Shown: positions 45,172-55,143, counted from the first letter of the stretch. The stretch is 64,000 bases of DNA from DASCNA01 sp036011305 (GCA_036011305.1 DASCNA010000182.1:1-64000); one strand, 5' to 3'. Made by a program: numbers and translations. Notes: generated by a model from the letters alone, not told the origin.

Positions 45172-47136
45172 ATGTTCAAGCTCGAATCAAACTTTAAACC
45201 CAGCGGTGATCAACCTGAAGCAATTATAAATCTTGTTTCAGGATTAAAAACTAAAAATTCAAAACAGGTGCTGCTTGGGGTAACAGGTTCCGGGAAAACC
45301 TTTACAATGGCTAACGTCATTCAGGAAGTTCAAAGACCTATTTTAATTGTCTCCCATAACAAAACTTTAGCTGCTCAATTATATAGCGAATTTAAATCTT
45401 ATTTCCCCGACAATGCTGTAGAATTTTTTATAAGTTATTACGACTACTATCTACCTGAATCATATATTCCCCAGACAGATACCTACATAGCCAAAGATTC
45501 AAGCATAAATGATGAAATTGAAAAGTTAAGACTTTCCGCAACTACATCTTTAATGACCAGAAAAGACGTTATTATTATAGCCAGTGTTTCATGTATTTAT
45601 GGTTTAGGTTCTCCGGATGATTACAAGACAATGAGTATTCTGGTAAGGAAAGGACAAACTATTGACAGGAGAAAAATTCTATCTCAACTAATTGATATTC
45701 AATATGAACGGAATGATATTTCGCCTGAAGCCGGTCAATTTAGAGTAAGTGGCGATGTTATTGATGTTTATTTTTCTCATAAAAATGAATTTGTAAGAAT
45801 AGAGATGTGGGGTAAAGAAATAGAAAATATAACCAATCATAATACTGTTACAGCAAATAAATTAAGTAATTTAAAATCTGTTATAATTCCTCCTGTTAAA
45901 CATTTTGTACTGCCAAAAGAAAAAATTGATATGGCAGAGGAATCAATAAAACTGGAAATGCAAGAAAGAGTTAAATATTTTGAAAATGAAAACAGACTAG
46001 TTGAAGCTCAGAGAATATATCAGAGAACAAAATATGATTTAGAAATGCTGAAAGAAATAGGATACTGTAGCGGTATTGAAAACTATTCCAGACATCTAAC
46101 AGGTCGTCCTCCTGGAAGCAGACCATATTGTTTAATAGACTTTTTCCCGAAAAATTTTATTGTTTTTATTGATGAATCACATGTAACAATTCCACAATTA
46201 AGAGCAATGTATAATGCAGATCAGAGTAGAAAACAAACCTTGGTAGACCATGGGTTTAGACTACCTTCAGCTTTAGATAACAGGCCCCTTTCATTTGAAG
46301 AATTTAATCATCTAACTCATGATATAGTTTTTGTTTCTGCAACTCCAAGTGAATATGAAATAGATAAATCTGATCAGGTGGTTGAACAAGTTGTAAGGCC
46401 AACCGGTTTACTTGATCCTGAATTGGAAATCAGAGCACTTGATGGCCAGGTAGATGACGTTATTGGTGAAATTAAATCTAGAGCTAAAAAAAATGAACGT
46501 TCACTTGTTACGACATTAACAAAGAAAAGTTCCGAAAAATTATCGGACTATCTTATAGATATTGGTATAAGAGCAAAATATCTTCACTCTGAAATTGACA
46601 CTATTCAGCGCGTTGAAATCCTTACGGCTTTAAGAAAAAATGAATTTGACTGTTTAATAGGAGTTAACTTATTGAGGGAAGGGCTCGATCTTCCAGAAGT
46701 TTCACTGGTCGCAATTTTAGATGCCGATAAAGAAGGCTTTTTAAGATCTGAAAAAGCACTAACTCAGACAGCTGGAAGAGCAGCCAGGCATTCAGAAGGT
46801 AAAGTGATTCTGTATGCAAATAAAATTACACCCAGTATGGATGCTCTAATCAAATTAACTGAAAAACGTAGAAAAAGACAAATAAATTATAATACTGAGC
46901 ATGATATTACTCCTAAAACAATAATTAAAGAATTAAGAGATGATTTAACAGAATATTCGCACAAGAAAACTGGTATTAATATAATCAAAGAAGAACAAAG
47001 CGGTTACTATAGTGATGAAGACTCTAAAGACCTGATTGAAATTCTTGAAAAAGAAATGTTGGAAGCTGCTGCTACACTGGAATTTGAAAGAGCCGCTCAA
47101 TTAAGGGACAAATTAAAAGACTTAAAAAACAACTAA
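45172..47136 (+). CDS. uvrB: excinuclease ABC subunit B
   Basis: A 654-residue UvrB of normal size. Walker A is GVTGSGKTFTMANV. The damage-probing beta-hairpin region is YYDYYLPESYIPQTDTYIAK, followed by SVSCIYGLGSP. The helicase C half contains GVNLLREGLDLPEVSLVAIL and QTAGRAARH, and the C-terminal UVR helix hairpin is LEAAATLEFERAAQLRDKL. It verifies lesions in nucleotide excision repair. It starts one base after the ATP-grasp gene. No uvrA or uvrC is nearby. Confidence 0.97.
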   Translation: MFKLESNFKPSGDQPEAIINLVSGLKTKNSKQVLLGVTGSGKTFTMANVIQEVQRPILIVSHNKTLAAQLYSEFKSYFPDNAVEFFISYYDYYLPESYIPQTDTYIAKDSSINDEIEKLRLSATTSLMTRKDVIIIASVSCIYGLGSPDDYKTMSILVRKGQTIDRRKILSQLIDIQYERNDISPEAGQFRVSGDVIDVYFSHKNEFVRIEMWGKEIENITNHNTVTANKLSNLKSVIIPPVKHFVLPKEKIDMAEESIKLEMQERVKYFENENRLVEAQRIYQRTKYDLEMLKEIGYCSGIENYSRHLTGRPPGSRPYCLIDFFPKNFIVFIDESHVTIPQLRAMYNADQSRKQTLVDHGFRLPSALDNRPLSFEEFNHLTHDIVFVSATPSEYEIDKSDQVVEQVVRPTGLLDPELEIRALDGQVDDVIGEIKSRAKKNERSLVTTLTKKSSEKLSDYLIDIGIRAKYLHSEIDTIQRVEILTALRKNEFDCLIGVNLLREGLDLPEVSLVAILDADKEGFLRSEKALTQTAGRAARHSEGKVILYANKITPSMDALIKLTEKRRKRQINYNTEHDITPKTIIKELRDDLTEYSHKKTGINIIKEEQSGYYSDEDSKDLIEILEKEMLEAAATLEFERAAQLRDKLKDLKNN

Positions 47137-47174
47137 TAAATCCATGTCAATGATACGTGAATTTATTAGTTGTT
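47128..47174. terminator. large inverted repeat between convergent uvrB and EEP gene
   Basis: A perfect 14-base-pair stem, AACAACTAATAAAT (47128-47141) and ATTTATTAGTTGTT (47161-47174), with a 19-base loop. The left arm includes the uvrB stop codon. The T-tracts are weak. It probably ends both convergent transcripts. Confidence 0.65.
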
Positions 47175-47179
47175 ACAAT

Positions 47180-48175
47180 TTATTTCAGTTGCAGTTCTAC
47201 AATAACAGGGTAATGATCCGAAGGCCATAATCCAGGTTTTTTAGCAAAACTCTCTCTAATTATTTTTGCTTTTTTGGCTACAAAAGCATCTGTTGTCAAA
47301 ATATAATCAATACGATAATTATACTGACTGTCTTCAGGATGTTCATTTACATCAAAAAACTTTTTCCCCCCGTGGAAATCATGATAAGTCATTTCACTGT
47401 GCGGAGGATTAGTAATATGTTCAGGATGAACTGTTCTGTAGGCATCTATAAGCTGTAAACCTTTTCCTTCTTTACCATGAAGAAGAATATTATATCCATT
47501 ATATGCATTCAAAGAATATTTAGCTTTAGGTGATTGATCTGTCATGTTTAAATCACCCATAATTATTGTAGGAAGACCTTCATTTAGTTTAGATACTTCT
47601 TTTCTGATTAATTCAGAAGAGAGAGGTTGTGCAGCAGGGGCAACAGCCCAGTGCTGGTTTAAAACAAAATATTTCTTCTTATTAATTTTATCGTATAATA
47701 TTATCCATGTAGCCATTCTAGGATTTAAATAATCCCATGTCGGCTCCATGGTTTTTGTAGCAAAGGTTGTACCGGGTTTATTAGGTTTTGGACTTATCCA
47801 AAACTGACCTGATTTTACTAAATCAAATCTACTTTTCAAAAATAAAAGACCTTCATATTCACCTTTTGTTTTACCATCATCCCTGCCAATACCATACCAT
47901 TGATAATCAGGCAATTTTTTCAAATCACTTACTTCTTGGCCATACTTACCATTAGTCGCTTCCTGAACACCAAAAATATCTGGATGATATTTGTTTATCA
48001 GAGAAATAGCTCGCTGGTCTCTTCCTGCATTCCAGCTGTTTACTCCATCATCAGTATTAGAGTTTCTAATGTTGAATGTCATAACTTTAACAGGCTTGTA
48101 AGTTTGTGCTGCAAAAGACAAAGACGTTAATGATACCATAAAAACACCCACCAAGAAATAGATTAGTTTCTTCAT
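47180..48175 (-). CDS. exported endonuclease/exonuclease/phosphatase family protein
   Basis: A 331-residue protein with a signal peptide (YFLVGVFMVSLTSLSFAAQ). The EEP-fold active-site motifs are in order: MTFNIRNSNTDDG, FGVQEATNG (metal-binding Glu), HWAVA, MGDLNMTD and WPSDHYPVIVEL. Members outside the cell act as DNases, sphingomyelinases or phosphodiesterases; the WNAGRDQRA spacing resembles bacterial extracellular EEP proteins of unknown substrate. It is monocistronic and convergent with uvrB. Confidence 0.87.
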   Translation of the reverse strand: MKKLIYFLVGVFMVSLTSLSFAAQTYKPVKVMTFNIRNSNTDDGVNSWNAGRDQRAISLINKYHPDIFGVQEATNGKYGQEVSDLKKLPDYQWYGIGRDDGKTKGEYEGLLFLKSRFDLVKSGQFWISPKPNKPGTTFATKTMEPTWDYLNPRMATWIILYDKINKKKYFVLNQHWAVAPAAQPLSSELIRKEVSKLNEGLPTIIMGDLNMTDQSPKAKYSLNAYNGYNILLHGKEGKGLQLIDAYRTVHPEHITNPPHSEMTYHDFHGGKKFFDVNEHPEDSQYNYRIDYILTTDAFVAKKAKIIRESFAKKPGLWPSDHYPVIVELQLK

Positions 48176-48335
48176 TGATTTTTATCCCCTCACTTATGAA
48201 CTGTTTATCTATGTAAATGAATAAACTATACAAAAGTTTTATTTCAAATATAAACCGAAATAATGCATTAGAATAATTTAAATAAATCAAAACAAAATTT
48301 TATTAACTAACTATAAATGAATACTGAAACTATTA

Positions 48336-49304
48336 TCAATCAATATAATATTTTACAATAGCTCTTGTCTTATCTAACATCCATAAGACACTCTTATACA
48401 TATTTAAATTCTTTAATGTAAAAACAGACAGTATAGTTTGTTGGTTCGTACTATTAATATCTCTACTGTATCTTATCACAGCAAAAGCACCCATTACTGT
48501 AATCATTATTCCCAGTAATGTTAAATTTGAAGGGGCCTCTCCCCATATTCCCCAAGAAAGAATTCCTGCAAAGATTATAGAAAAAAATGTTAAACATGAA
48601 GTCAGCGTTGCAGAAATATACTTTAAAGAATAAGTCATTAATATTTGAAATAGAGAACCGAAAACTCCAGATCCAAGCAATAATAACAGTTGTTCAAAAT
48701 TAGGAGTTTTCCAGTCAAACATCATCCATATACCCGAAATAACAGTAGAAAAAATAAAATACAACAGAAGAACTTCCGTTGTCCTATTGTTGTTGTGTTT
48801 TAAAAACAGCTTCAAAGATAAAATTCCGGCCCCCATCATTATACCACCTGACAATGCAAGTAGGTTATATGGATTCAACAAACTGCTTCGGTTAGGGTTT
48901 AAGACTAATATTATTCCAATAAAACTTATAATAATTCCAGCTAAAACCTTCTTGCTTGTCTTTTTTCGTAAAAAAATAAAAATAAGAATAGGCACAAAAA
49001 CAGGACTTGTGTTTATCAATAAAATAACATTTACAAGATGAGTAAATCGTATTGCATAAAAATACGCAGCCATTGCCATCAAACCAACTGAGCACCTAAT
49101 CAGCAAAATATATTTTTTGTTTATTCTTAATGAAAAATGACTTCTATCTCTGAAAACTATAGGTATTACAAGTATCAAACTAATTAAAAATCTAGAAAAT
49201 AATATAGTTGAATCCGGCAGACTATGTCCAATTGCTTTTACAAACGCTCCCATTACAGCCAGAGAAAGAGCAGCAGCTAAGGCTAATATAATACCTTTAT
49301 TCAT
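48336..49304 (-). CDS. EamA/DMT family transporter
   Basis: A ten-helix drug/metabolite transporter of about 322 residues made of two EamA repeats. I start at the ATG at 49302-49304 (MNKGIILALAAALSLAVMG), which begins right at the first helix and has AAGGA upstream; the frame is open 24 codons further, to an ATG at 49376. The C-terminus has an extra cytosolic tail after YSRDINSTNQQ. It is divergent from a LysR gene, the usual arrangement for regulated exporters of amino acids or drugs. Confidence 0.85.
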   Translation of the reverse strand: MNKGIILALAAALSLAVMGAFVKAIGHSLPDSTILFSRFLISLILVIPIVFRDRSHFSLRINKKYILLIRCSVGLMAMAAYFYAIRFTHLVNVILLINTSPVFVPILIFIFLRKKTSKKVLAGIIISFIGIILVLNPNRSSLLNPYNLLALSGGIMMGAGILSLKLFLKHNNNRTTEVLLLYFIFSTVISGIWMMFDWKTPNFEQLLLLLGSGVFGSLFQILMTYSLKYISATLTSCLTFFSIIFAGILSWGIWGEAPSNLTLLGIMITVMGAFAVIRYSRDINSTNQQTILSVFTLKNLNMYKSVLWMLDKTRAIVKYYID

Positions 49305-49476
49305 TACCAATACATCCTTAGTGAAATTACTTTTCATTATTATTTTATTTAGGTCAAAAAATTTTATAGACAACATTTAATATACTAGCAAATAATAATT
49401 TGAATAATTTATTATTTATATACCTTTAATATTTGTATTTTAAATACTAAAATGTTTATATTATTGTAGGAGGAAT

Positions 49477-50394
49477 ATGAAAATTAATCTAAAAAGCATA
49501 AATTTAAACTACCTTATAATTCTTGATGCCCTTCTCGAAGAAAGACAAGTAACAGCGGCAGCTATTAAACTAAAATTGAAACAACCAACTGTCAGCAACA
49601 TCCTTAAGCAGCTTAGATTAATTTTTGAAGACGAACTATTATCTCTTGGGCAATCTAAAAGAATGACACTAACTCAAAAAGCCAGATCATTACGATTGCC
49701 GGTTAAAAAAGTCATTTCAGAATTGGAAGATATATTTCAAAGCGAAAAATTCACACCTTTAAATACAAAAATAATATTCACTTTAGCAATGTCAGATTAT
49801 ATTTCTTTAATAGTTTTAAAAAAATTAATGATGAAACTAAGCAAAAATTATCCTAATATTAAATTAAATATTATCCCTTTTAATGACATTAAAACTTTTG
49901 AGGAATTTGAAAATAGAAACTTAGACTTACTAATCGGTAATTTGAAAAATCCCTCAAAGCAATTTAAAATATATAAACTATTTACAGATAGATATGTTTG
50001 TATAGCAGACAAAAATCATCCAGGTTTTCAAAAGAGTAAACTAACATTCAATACCCTAAAAGATTATCCATATCTTATGACGACTATACAACAATCTATA
50101 AATGATTTTAGTGTACATAATGCAATGAAAAAATTTCATTTTGAAAAAATCCCTACAATTAAAATAAACAATATTCCCCTTGCGTTAAATATAATTGCAG
50201 TAACAGAATACTATTCAATTGTACCTAAAATAATTGCGTCAATGTATGCAGATAAGCAGAAATTAACCTATAAAAATTTTACCTGGGATATACCTGAATT
50301 ACCAATTTATATGTATTGGAAACCAGTTGACAATGAAGATACAGCACATATATGGTTACGGGATTTAATATGCAAAAATATACAAAAAATATAA
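49477..50394 (+). CDS. LysR family transcriptional regulator
   Basis: A 305-residue LTTR. The winged HTH is at residues 9-68 (LDALLEERQVTAAAIKLKLK, then QPTVSNILKQLR), and the periplasmic-binding-like effector domain follows. The N-terminal layout resembles the NodD/NahR subgroup. GGAGGA precedes the ATG. It is divergent from the EamA transporter and probably controls it from the shared 172-base region, given the 49304 start. Its stop is one base from the convergent acetolactate decarboxylase stop. Confidence 0.88.
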   Translation: MKINLKSINLNYLIILDALLEERQVTAAAIKLKLKQPTVSNILKQLRLIFEDELLSLGQSKRMTLTQKARSLRLPVKKVISELEDIFQSEKFTPLNTKIIFTLAMSDYISLIVLKKLMMKLSKNYPNIKLNIIPFNDIKTFEEFENRNLDLLIGNLKNPSKQFKIYKLFTDRYVCIADKNHPGFQKSKLTFNTLKDYPYLMTTIQQSINDFSVHNAMKKFHFEKIPTIKINNIPLALNIIAVTEYYSIVPKIIASMYADKQKLTYKNFTWDIPELPIYMYWKPVDNEDTAHIWLRDLICKNIQKI

Positions 50395-50395
50395 A

Positions 50396-51166
50396 TTATT
50401 TTTTTGTTTCCAGAGTTTTAAAATTTTTGTGAGTATTACCTGAAATAACCATGTCAGCTTTCAAATACTCATTTGTTTTAGGCAATACTAATTTCATGTC
50501 ATAAACAGGCTCTATTTCAACTTTTGCATTTTTTATATTCACACCTAATACATGTCCGCCAAGTTTATTATCACTGGAGATGAAATGAATATGATACCCT
50601 ACGACACCTATACCCTTTATAAGATTTGGACATTTAAATCCTATTAAAGTTCCCTTTATATTTTTATAACTAAATTTATGTTGATGGTCTTTCATCCACT
50701 CTAGCAACGGAGTATAAGGAGGTGTATCAACATCTTCACTTCTTGCAAATACTACATTATATTCTCCTGTAATTTTTATAGCATAGAAAATATTCTTACT
50801 CTTCAAATGTTTATTTATACTGGCTTCAAGCTGCTTGATAGTAGATATATCTTTAACTGAGTATGTAATTTCTGGAGAAAATTTAACTCCTGTAAAAAAT
50901 GCTAAATTTGAATTATCATCCAATTCTTTTACCTTCCCTTCAGGTCCAGCAACAAAGCATTTTCCATCTACAAAAGTAACTTCACCCAGCCCAACGCCGC
51001 ATCCAAGTCCTATATCTGCGTTTTCAGTAGCCTGTTTTACAGTTATTGTAGGCTGATATAATCCTTTTAGTAAAGCAGTAATTGTTCCGGCATGGTACAA
51101 ATCACCGGCAAAACATGCAATAGAAATAGAAAAAAGAATGGATATTCCTAAAATTATTTTTCTCAT
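50396..51166 (-). CDS. budA: acetolactate decarboxylase with signal peptide
   Basis: A 256-residue ALDC. The zinc ligands are in YHIHFISSDNKLGGHVL: H192, H194 and H205, with the spacing seen in characterised enzymes. A GLGCGVGLGEVTFVDGKCF segment marks the N-terminal half. It decarboxylates 2-acetolactate to acetoin. A clear signal peptide precedes the domain (IILGISILFSISIACFAGD), so the protein should be exported, although most bacterial ALDCs in butanediol operons are cytosolic. No acetolactate synthase or butanediol dehydrogenase gene is adjacent. Confidence 0.88.
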   Translation of the reverse strand: MRKIILGISILFSISIACFAGDLYHAGTITALLKGLYQPTITVKQATENADIGLGCGVGLGEVTFVDGKCFVAGPEGKVKELDDNSNLAFFTGVKFSPEITYSVKDISTIKQLEASINKHLKSKNIFYAIKITGEYNVVFARSEDVDTPPYTPLLEWMKDHQHKFSYKNIKGTLIGFKCPNLIKGIGVVGYHIHFISSDNKLGGHVLGVNIKNAKVEIEPVYDMKLVLPKTNEYLKADMVISGNTHKNFKTLETKK

Positions 51167-51193
51167 AATAACTTTCCTGTTTAATTATTAATA

Positions 51194-51469
51194 TTATGTT
51201 ATTCTAAAATACTGTTTATAAGGATCAACAGGTATTTCAATTATTTTTATACTGTCAACCCTAGCATAAGTAGGTCCATGCTTAAGCCATTCAAGAATAA
51301 CCTCTATATGGCTGGAGTTACCCTGTATTTCAACATCAACTCTTCCTTCAGATATGTTTCTTACATATCCTCTAATATCAGCAAATTGATTAACAAAATG
51401 CTTAGTAGAATATCTAAACCCTACACCTGTTACTCTTCCGGTTATTTTAATGAGGTAGGCCGATTCCAT
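51194..51469 (-). CDS. acyP: acylphosphatase
   Basis: A 91-residue protein of standard size. The catalytic Arg is in GRVTGVGFRYSTKHF (R19), and the Asn in GYVRNISEGRVDVEIQG (N38). It hydrolyses acyl phosphates such as acetyl phosphate or 1,3-bisphosphoglycerate. It lies 13 bases downstream of the zinc-ribbon membrane protein gene on the same strand, probably in one operon with it and the FmdB-type gene. Confidence 0.93.
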   Translation of the reverse strand: MESAYLIKITGRVTGVGFRYSTKHFVNQFADIRGYVRNISEGRVDVEIQGNSSHIEVILEWLKHGPTYARVDSIKIIEIPVDPYKQYFRIT

Positions 51470-51482
51470 ATAAAATTATTAT

Positions 51483-52232
51483 TTATCTGCGCCGTTTATA
51501 TAATAACAATTTAATTTGATCTTTATCAACTTTGATATCTTTTATTGATTTTGCAAGTCTTTTGAATTTTCTTGTAGAATAAAAAGCCTTATACTCATCA
51601 AGAATATATTTATGAATATAAGATGGAACAGTCAAACTGCCTATTTTAAGTTTCAACAGTTTCAAAGAAATTACCTTTTTACCTGATTTAGTTTCAGTAA
51701 AATAGGGTTCACAAACAGCAGTTATTGAAACTTTCCAATTTAAATTAACATATTTTTTAATAGACTGCAACCAGGTTATATTGTCACTGATCAACTGTTT
51801 TCGAATTGTGAAATTCAAGTAATTAACATCACTTATATCAACAAAAAGATGATCTCCTTTTTTGATAAAATATTTATTAAAAATAAAGTTGAGTTGCTCT
51901 GGCGTAAAGGAATAAATATTTTGCCTTCCCATCTTCATTGAATTATATTTTGAAATAGCCTGTTGTTTGACTTCCTTTGAAAATATCAGACCATCATTAT
52001 ATGATTTTCCAAAAGGATTAATAATCGCGTAGGCTAAATATAGAATAAATAAAATTATTAATATAAAAATCAGTCTAAAAATAGAGTTAAAATTATTTTT
52101 TTTATTTTTTTTATTTAAAAAATTTTCAAAATCTTTATCTAAATTCTCAGTATCAAGTTTAACTCCGCATGACCTGCAGAAGACTGCTCCAAGTGGATTT
52201 TCTGCGTCACAGTTTTTACATTTTATAAACAT
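51483..52232 (-). CDS. zinc-ribbon membrane protein of unknown function
   Basis: A 249-residue protein. The N-terminus is a four-Cys zinc ribbon (C5, C8, C19 and C22: KCKNCDAENPLGAVFCRSCG), then a Lys-rich linker, one transmembrane helix at about 49-70 (RLIFILIILFILYLAYAII), and an extracytoplasmic domain of 175 residues that I do not recognise. The fold suggests a cytoplasmic zinc ribbon tethered to a periplasmic beta-rich domain. It is between the acylphosphatase and FmdB-type genes with gaps of 10-13 bases. Confidence 0.75.
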   Translation of the reverse strand: MFIKCKNCDAENPLGAVFCRSCGVKLDTENLDKDFENFLNKKNKKNNFNSIFRLIFILIILFILYLAYAIINPFGKSYNDGLIFSKEVKQQAISKYNSMKMGRQNIYSFTPEQLNFIFNKYFIKKGDHLFVDISDVNYLNFTIRKQLISDNITWLQSIKKYVNLNWKVSITAVCEPYFTETKSGKKVISLKLLKLKIGSLTVPSYIHKYILDEYKAFYSTRKFKRLAKSIKDIKVDKDQIKLLLYKRRR

Positions 52233-52242
52233 AACTCAGTAT

Positions 52243-52518
52243 TTAAGACTCTTTTGCCTTCTTTTTTGTTTCTGTGGGTTTTTTAATCTGAGAAGAAGGA
52301 GCTTTATCTTTTTGAGCTGCTTTCTTATATGAATCAGATCTGTAATCTGTTTCATAAAAACCTGAACCTTTAAAAATAATACCTGCGCCAGTACCGATTA
52401 ATCTTTTAAGAGTATTTTTATCGCATATTGGGCAATGTTTTTTAGGTTCATCTTTCATGCTCTGAAAAATTTCTATCTTTCTTCTACAATTTAAACATTT
52501 ATACTCATACGTCGGCAT
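52243..52518 (-). CDS. FmdB-family zinc-ribbon protein
   Basis: A 91-residue protein starting MPTYEYKCLNC, the signature of FmdB-type ribbons, with cysteines C8, C11, C29 and C32. IGTGAGIIFKGSGFYETDYR is also a family hallmark. The tail is Lys-rich. FmdB was named as a regulator of formamidase genes, but most members are of unknown role. It is first in the run FmdB - zinc-ribbon membrane protein - acylphosphatase. Confidence 0.9.
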   Translation of the reverse strand: MPTYEYKCLNCRRKIEIFQSMKDEPKKHCPICDKNTLKRLIGTGAGIIFKGSGFYETDYRSDSYKKAAQKDKAPSSQIKKPTETKKKAKES

Positions 52519-52652
52519 AATGTTACTCTCCTTCTAATTATTCAGGTAATACTGCTAATGTCAATATGAAATCAGAACCGCTACAAACTTTATTCAAACC
52601 ATAGCACTGATTTCAATCTATTATTTGCATTTGAAGTTCTTGTTATACTAAA

Positions 52653-53594
52653 TCATTCAAAATTATTAAAAATATTGAAAGTCCTATTATCATCTTTATT
52701 CAGTTTTTTATAAAAAACTCCTCCAGTCCAATCTTTTTCTGTATAAGAAAAAATTTCTACTGTTTCATCTGTTATAAAAAGATTTCTAAATTTATCATAC
52801 TCTGTTCTTAAAATACCCGCTAAAACTAAACATCCCCCAGGTTTAATCCAGGATAGAAGCCTTTCACTGTTTTTTGCTAGAATCTGTGAAATAATATTAG
52901 CAATAACTACATCAAAATTTCTTTCAGGTTTATATTCTCCAATATCTGCAGCACATATATCAATTTCATTTAAATTGACACAGTTTCTTTTAAAATTATC
53001 TTTCGATGATTCAATCGATTCTTTGTCATAATCAAATGCTGAAATAGGTTTAAAACCAAACATTTGAGCAGCTATTGTTAAGATGCCAGAACCACACCCT
53101 GCATCAAGAAGTGATGAATAATCAGTTTTTGTAAGAGCTTCAATTGCTTTCATGCAAAACTGAGTTGTTTCATGGCTGCCAGTGCCAAAGCTCATGCCAG
53201 GATCTATTTCAATTATTTTTTCTTCTCCAACCCTATCGTATTCCAACCAGCTTGCCTTGATTATTAAGTTTGGTGTAATTTTCTGTATTTTAAAATAACG
53301 TTTCCAAACCTCTGTCCAATCCTCTTTTTTAATATCATAAACAATTGGGTTTGTACATTTTACATCTAACTCTCTCCAAGAGGTTATTTTAGAAATCAAT
53401 ATTTCTTTTATTTTCTTTATCTCATCCTCTGAATCTGAATACACAGTATATGTTGTATCATTGGTTTCCAAATCAGTTTTTACACAGCAGGAAAGATCTG
53501 TAGTATACATAAGTTCATTTATAATATCAGTGTAATAAATTTCACTTTTAAACTCACAGCAAAATAATTTTTCTTCTAAAAATTGTTCTTTCAT
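52653..53594 (-). CDS. prmA: ribosomal protein L11 methyltransferase
   Basis: A 313-residue class I methyltransferase with the PrmA layout: an N-terminal L11-binding domain (1-90), then DPGMSFGTGSHETTQFCM (131-148), motif I LLDAGCGSGILTIAA and the NIISQILAKN motif IV. It trimethylates L11. The N-terminal domain is divergent and Cys-rich (FCCEF, SCCVK). It stands alone on the minus strand. Confidence 0.9.
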   Translation of the reverse strand: MKEQFLEEKLFCCEFKSEIYYTDIINELMYTTDLSCCVKTDLETNDTTYTVYSDSEDEIKKIKEILISKITSWRELDVKCTNPIVYDIKKEDWTEVWKRYFKIQKITPNLIIKASWLEYDRVGEEKIIEIDPGMSFGTGSHETTQFCMKAIEALTKTDYSSLLDAGCGSGILTIAAQMFGFKPISAFDYDKESIESSKDNFKRNCVNLNEIDICAADIGEYKPERNFDVVIANIISQILAKNSERLLSWIKPGGCLVLAGILRTEYDKFRNLFITDETVEIFSYTEKDWTGGVFYKKLNKDDNRTFNIFNNFE

Positions 53595-53734
53595 ATAAAA
53601 CCTAATAATTGAATTAGTTTTTGGTGGTTAGTGACTACTGTTTAGCATTTTATCAGCTGGCTAAATCATCATAACAATTTATTGATTTATAATAATATCA
53701 TATTAAGAATTAAACAAACAGAAAAATTCTTTAG

Positions 53735-55075
53735 CTAGGAAAAAGATTCAATTTGCTTTTCATCCAAAGACTTTAAAAGTTCAGGTGTTAATTTAGATAT
53801 ATCACCTGCTCCTAAAAGCAGCAATACTCCTTTTTCTCCGATTTTATCTAGAATATAACCTGCATTATCATGCCATGTTTTATTTAAATAAATTGATTTA
53901 TTATTAAATTTTCGAGTAAATTTACTAATTAAGCTTTCTGAATCATTTTGTTTTTCCCACGCGGCAAAAATCGGAAGGATAAAAATATATTCAGCTTCGT
54001 CAAGTTCTCTACAAAAATCATCAAAACAGTATAAAAATCTTGAATATCTATGCGGTTGAAAAACAACCTTAATATCTGAGTTATATTTCTTTTTTATAGA
54101 TGACAAAACTGATTTTATTTCCAAAGGGTGATGAGCATAGTCTTCAATTATCACAAAACCATCTGATTTATATCTTATACTCATTCTCCTATCCACGCCT
54201 TTGAAGTCACTCACAATGTTCATGGCTTCTTTTGGATTCACCCCTAAAAATTCGGCAACGTTAAGAGCAGTCGTAATATTACTTCTCTGAAAACCAGTGA
54301 ATTTATCATCAAATAGTTTATCATATTTTTTACGCTCAATAATTTTTGTTTCTGCTTGTTTTAAGCCAGTTAAAAATTCTTTTGGGATATTATCGGCACC
54401 TAATAATAACCTGTCTGATTTTTCAACAAATACGCTAAAACCATCCATAAGTTTTTTTTGTCCGCCAATACTCCAGGAATGATCTTCAGTTATATTCAAA
54501 ATAATTCCTAGGTCAGACTTTAAATAAGTAAAAGACAAATCACTTTCATCGGCTTCAGTTATAAATATTTTACCATCGCCTAATGACGCATTTTTTTCAT
54601 ATGAAGATGGATAACCTCCAATAAAATATCCAGGATTATATTTATCGGTTTTTTTCAATATTTCTGTAATAATAGCTGTAACTGAAGTTTTACCATGTGA
54701 ACCTGCGACTGATATAATTTGTTCAAAACACATTGAAAGTTTTGCAAGAAATTGACCACGTTTATAGCATAGGACATTATCTTTTAAAGCTTGGTTAATT
54801 TCAATATTTTCTTTATCAATTGCAGAAGAATATATAATTATACAATTTTTTTTATTAATAGATGAATTATGAATATAAGGTAAATTAGCAGGACTGTGAC
54901 CAATATAAATTTTTACTCCATTGTCTTCAAGAATTTCACTACTCTTGTTATATGTAATATCTGATCCTGAAACTCTGTTTTTTAATTCAAGAACCATATA
55001 GGCTAAACCAGCCATACCTATACCGCTACACCCTATAAAGTGGAAATATTTATTTTTAAACTCATCAAAACACAT
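53735..55075 (-). CDS. murC: UDP-N-acetylmuramate--L-alanine ligase
   Basis: A Mur-ligase of about 446 residues from the ATG at 55073-55075. The N-terminal Rossmann start is YFHFIGCSGIGMAGLAYM; the ATP loop is VAGSHGKTSVTA; EADESDLSF and ITEDHSW belong to the active site; the C-terminal domain has YAHHPLEIKSVL and FQPHRYSR. It adds L-Ala to UDP-MurNAc in the cytosol. An ATG 20 codons upstream (55135) would overlap the divergent helicase gene and lengthen the N-terminus beyond the normal Rossmann start. No other mur or fts gene is nearby, so it lies outside a dcw cluster. Confidence 0.95.
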   Translation of the reverse strand: MCFDEFKNKYFHFIGCSGIGMAGLAYMVLELKNRVSGSDITYNKSSEILEDNGVKIYIGHSPANLPYIHNSSINKKNCIIIYSSAIDKENIEINQALKDNVLCYKRGQFLAKLSMCFEQIISVAGSHGKTSVTAIITEILKKTDKYNPGYFIGGYPSSYEKNASLGDGKIFITEADESDLSFTYLKSDLGIILNITEDHSWSIGGQKKLMDGFSVFVEKSDRLLLGADNIPKEFLTGLKQAETKIIERKKYDKLFDDKFTGFQRSNITTALNVAEFLGVNPKEAMNIVSDFKGVDRRMSIRYKSDGFVIIEDYAHHPLEIKSVLSSIKKKYNSDIKVVFQPHRYSRFLYCFDDFCRELDEAEYIFILPIFAAWEKQNDSESLISKFTRKFNNKSIYLNKTWHDNAGYILDKIGEKGVLLLLGAGDISKLTPELLKSLDEKQIESFS

Positions 55076-55143
55076 AAATTTTAATTTTCTTCTTTGTATA
55101 AAGGGAAGAATAAGTTTATACTTTCCTTTTGTCATTAAATATA

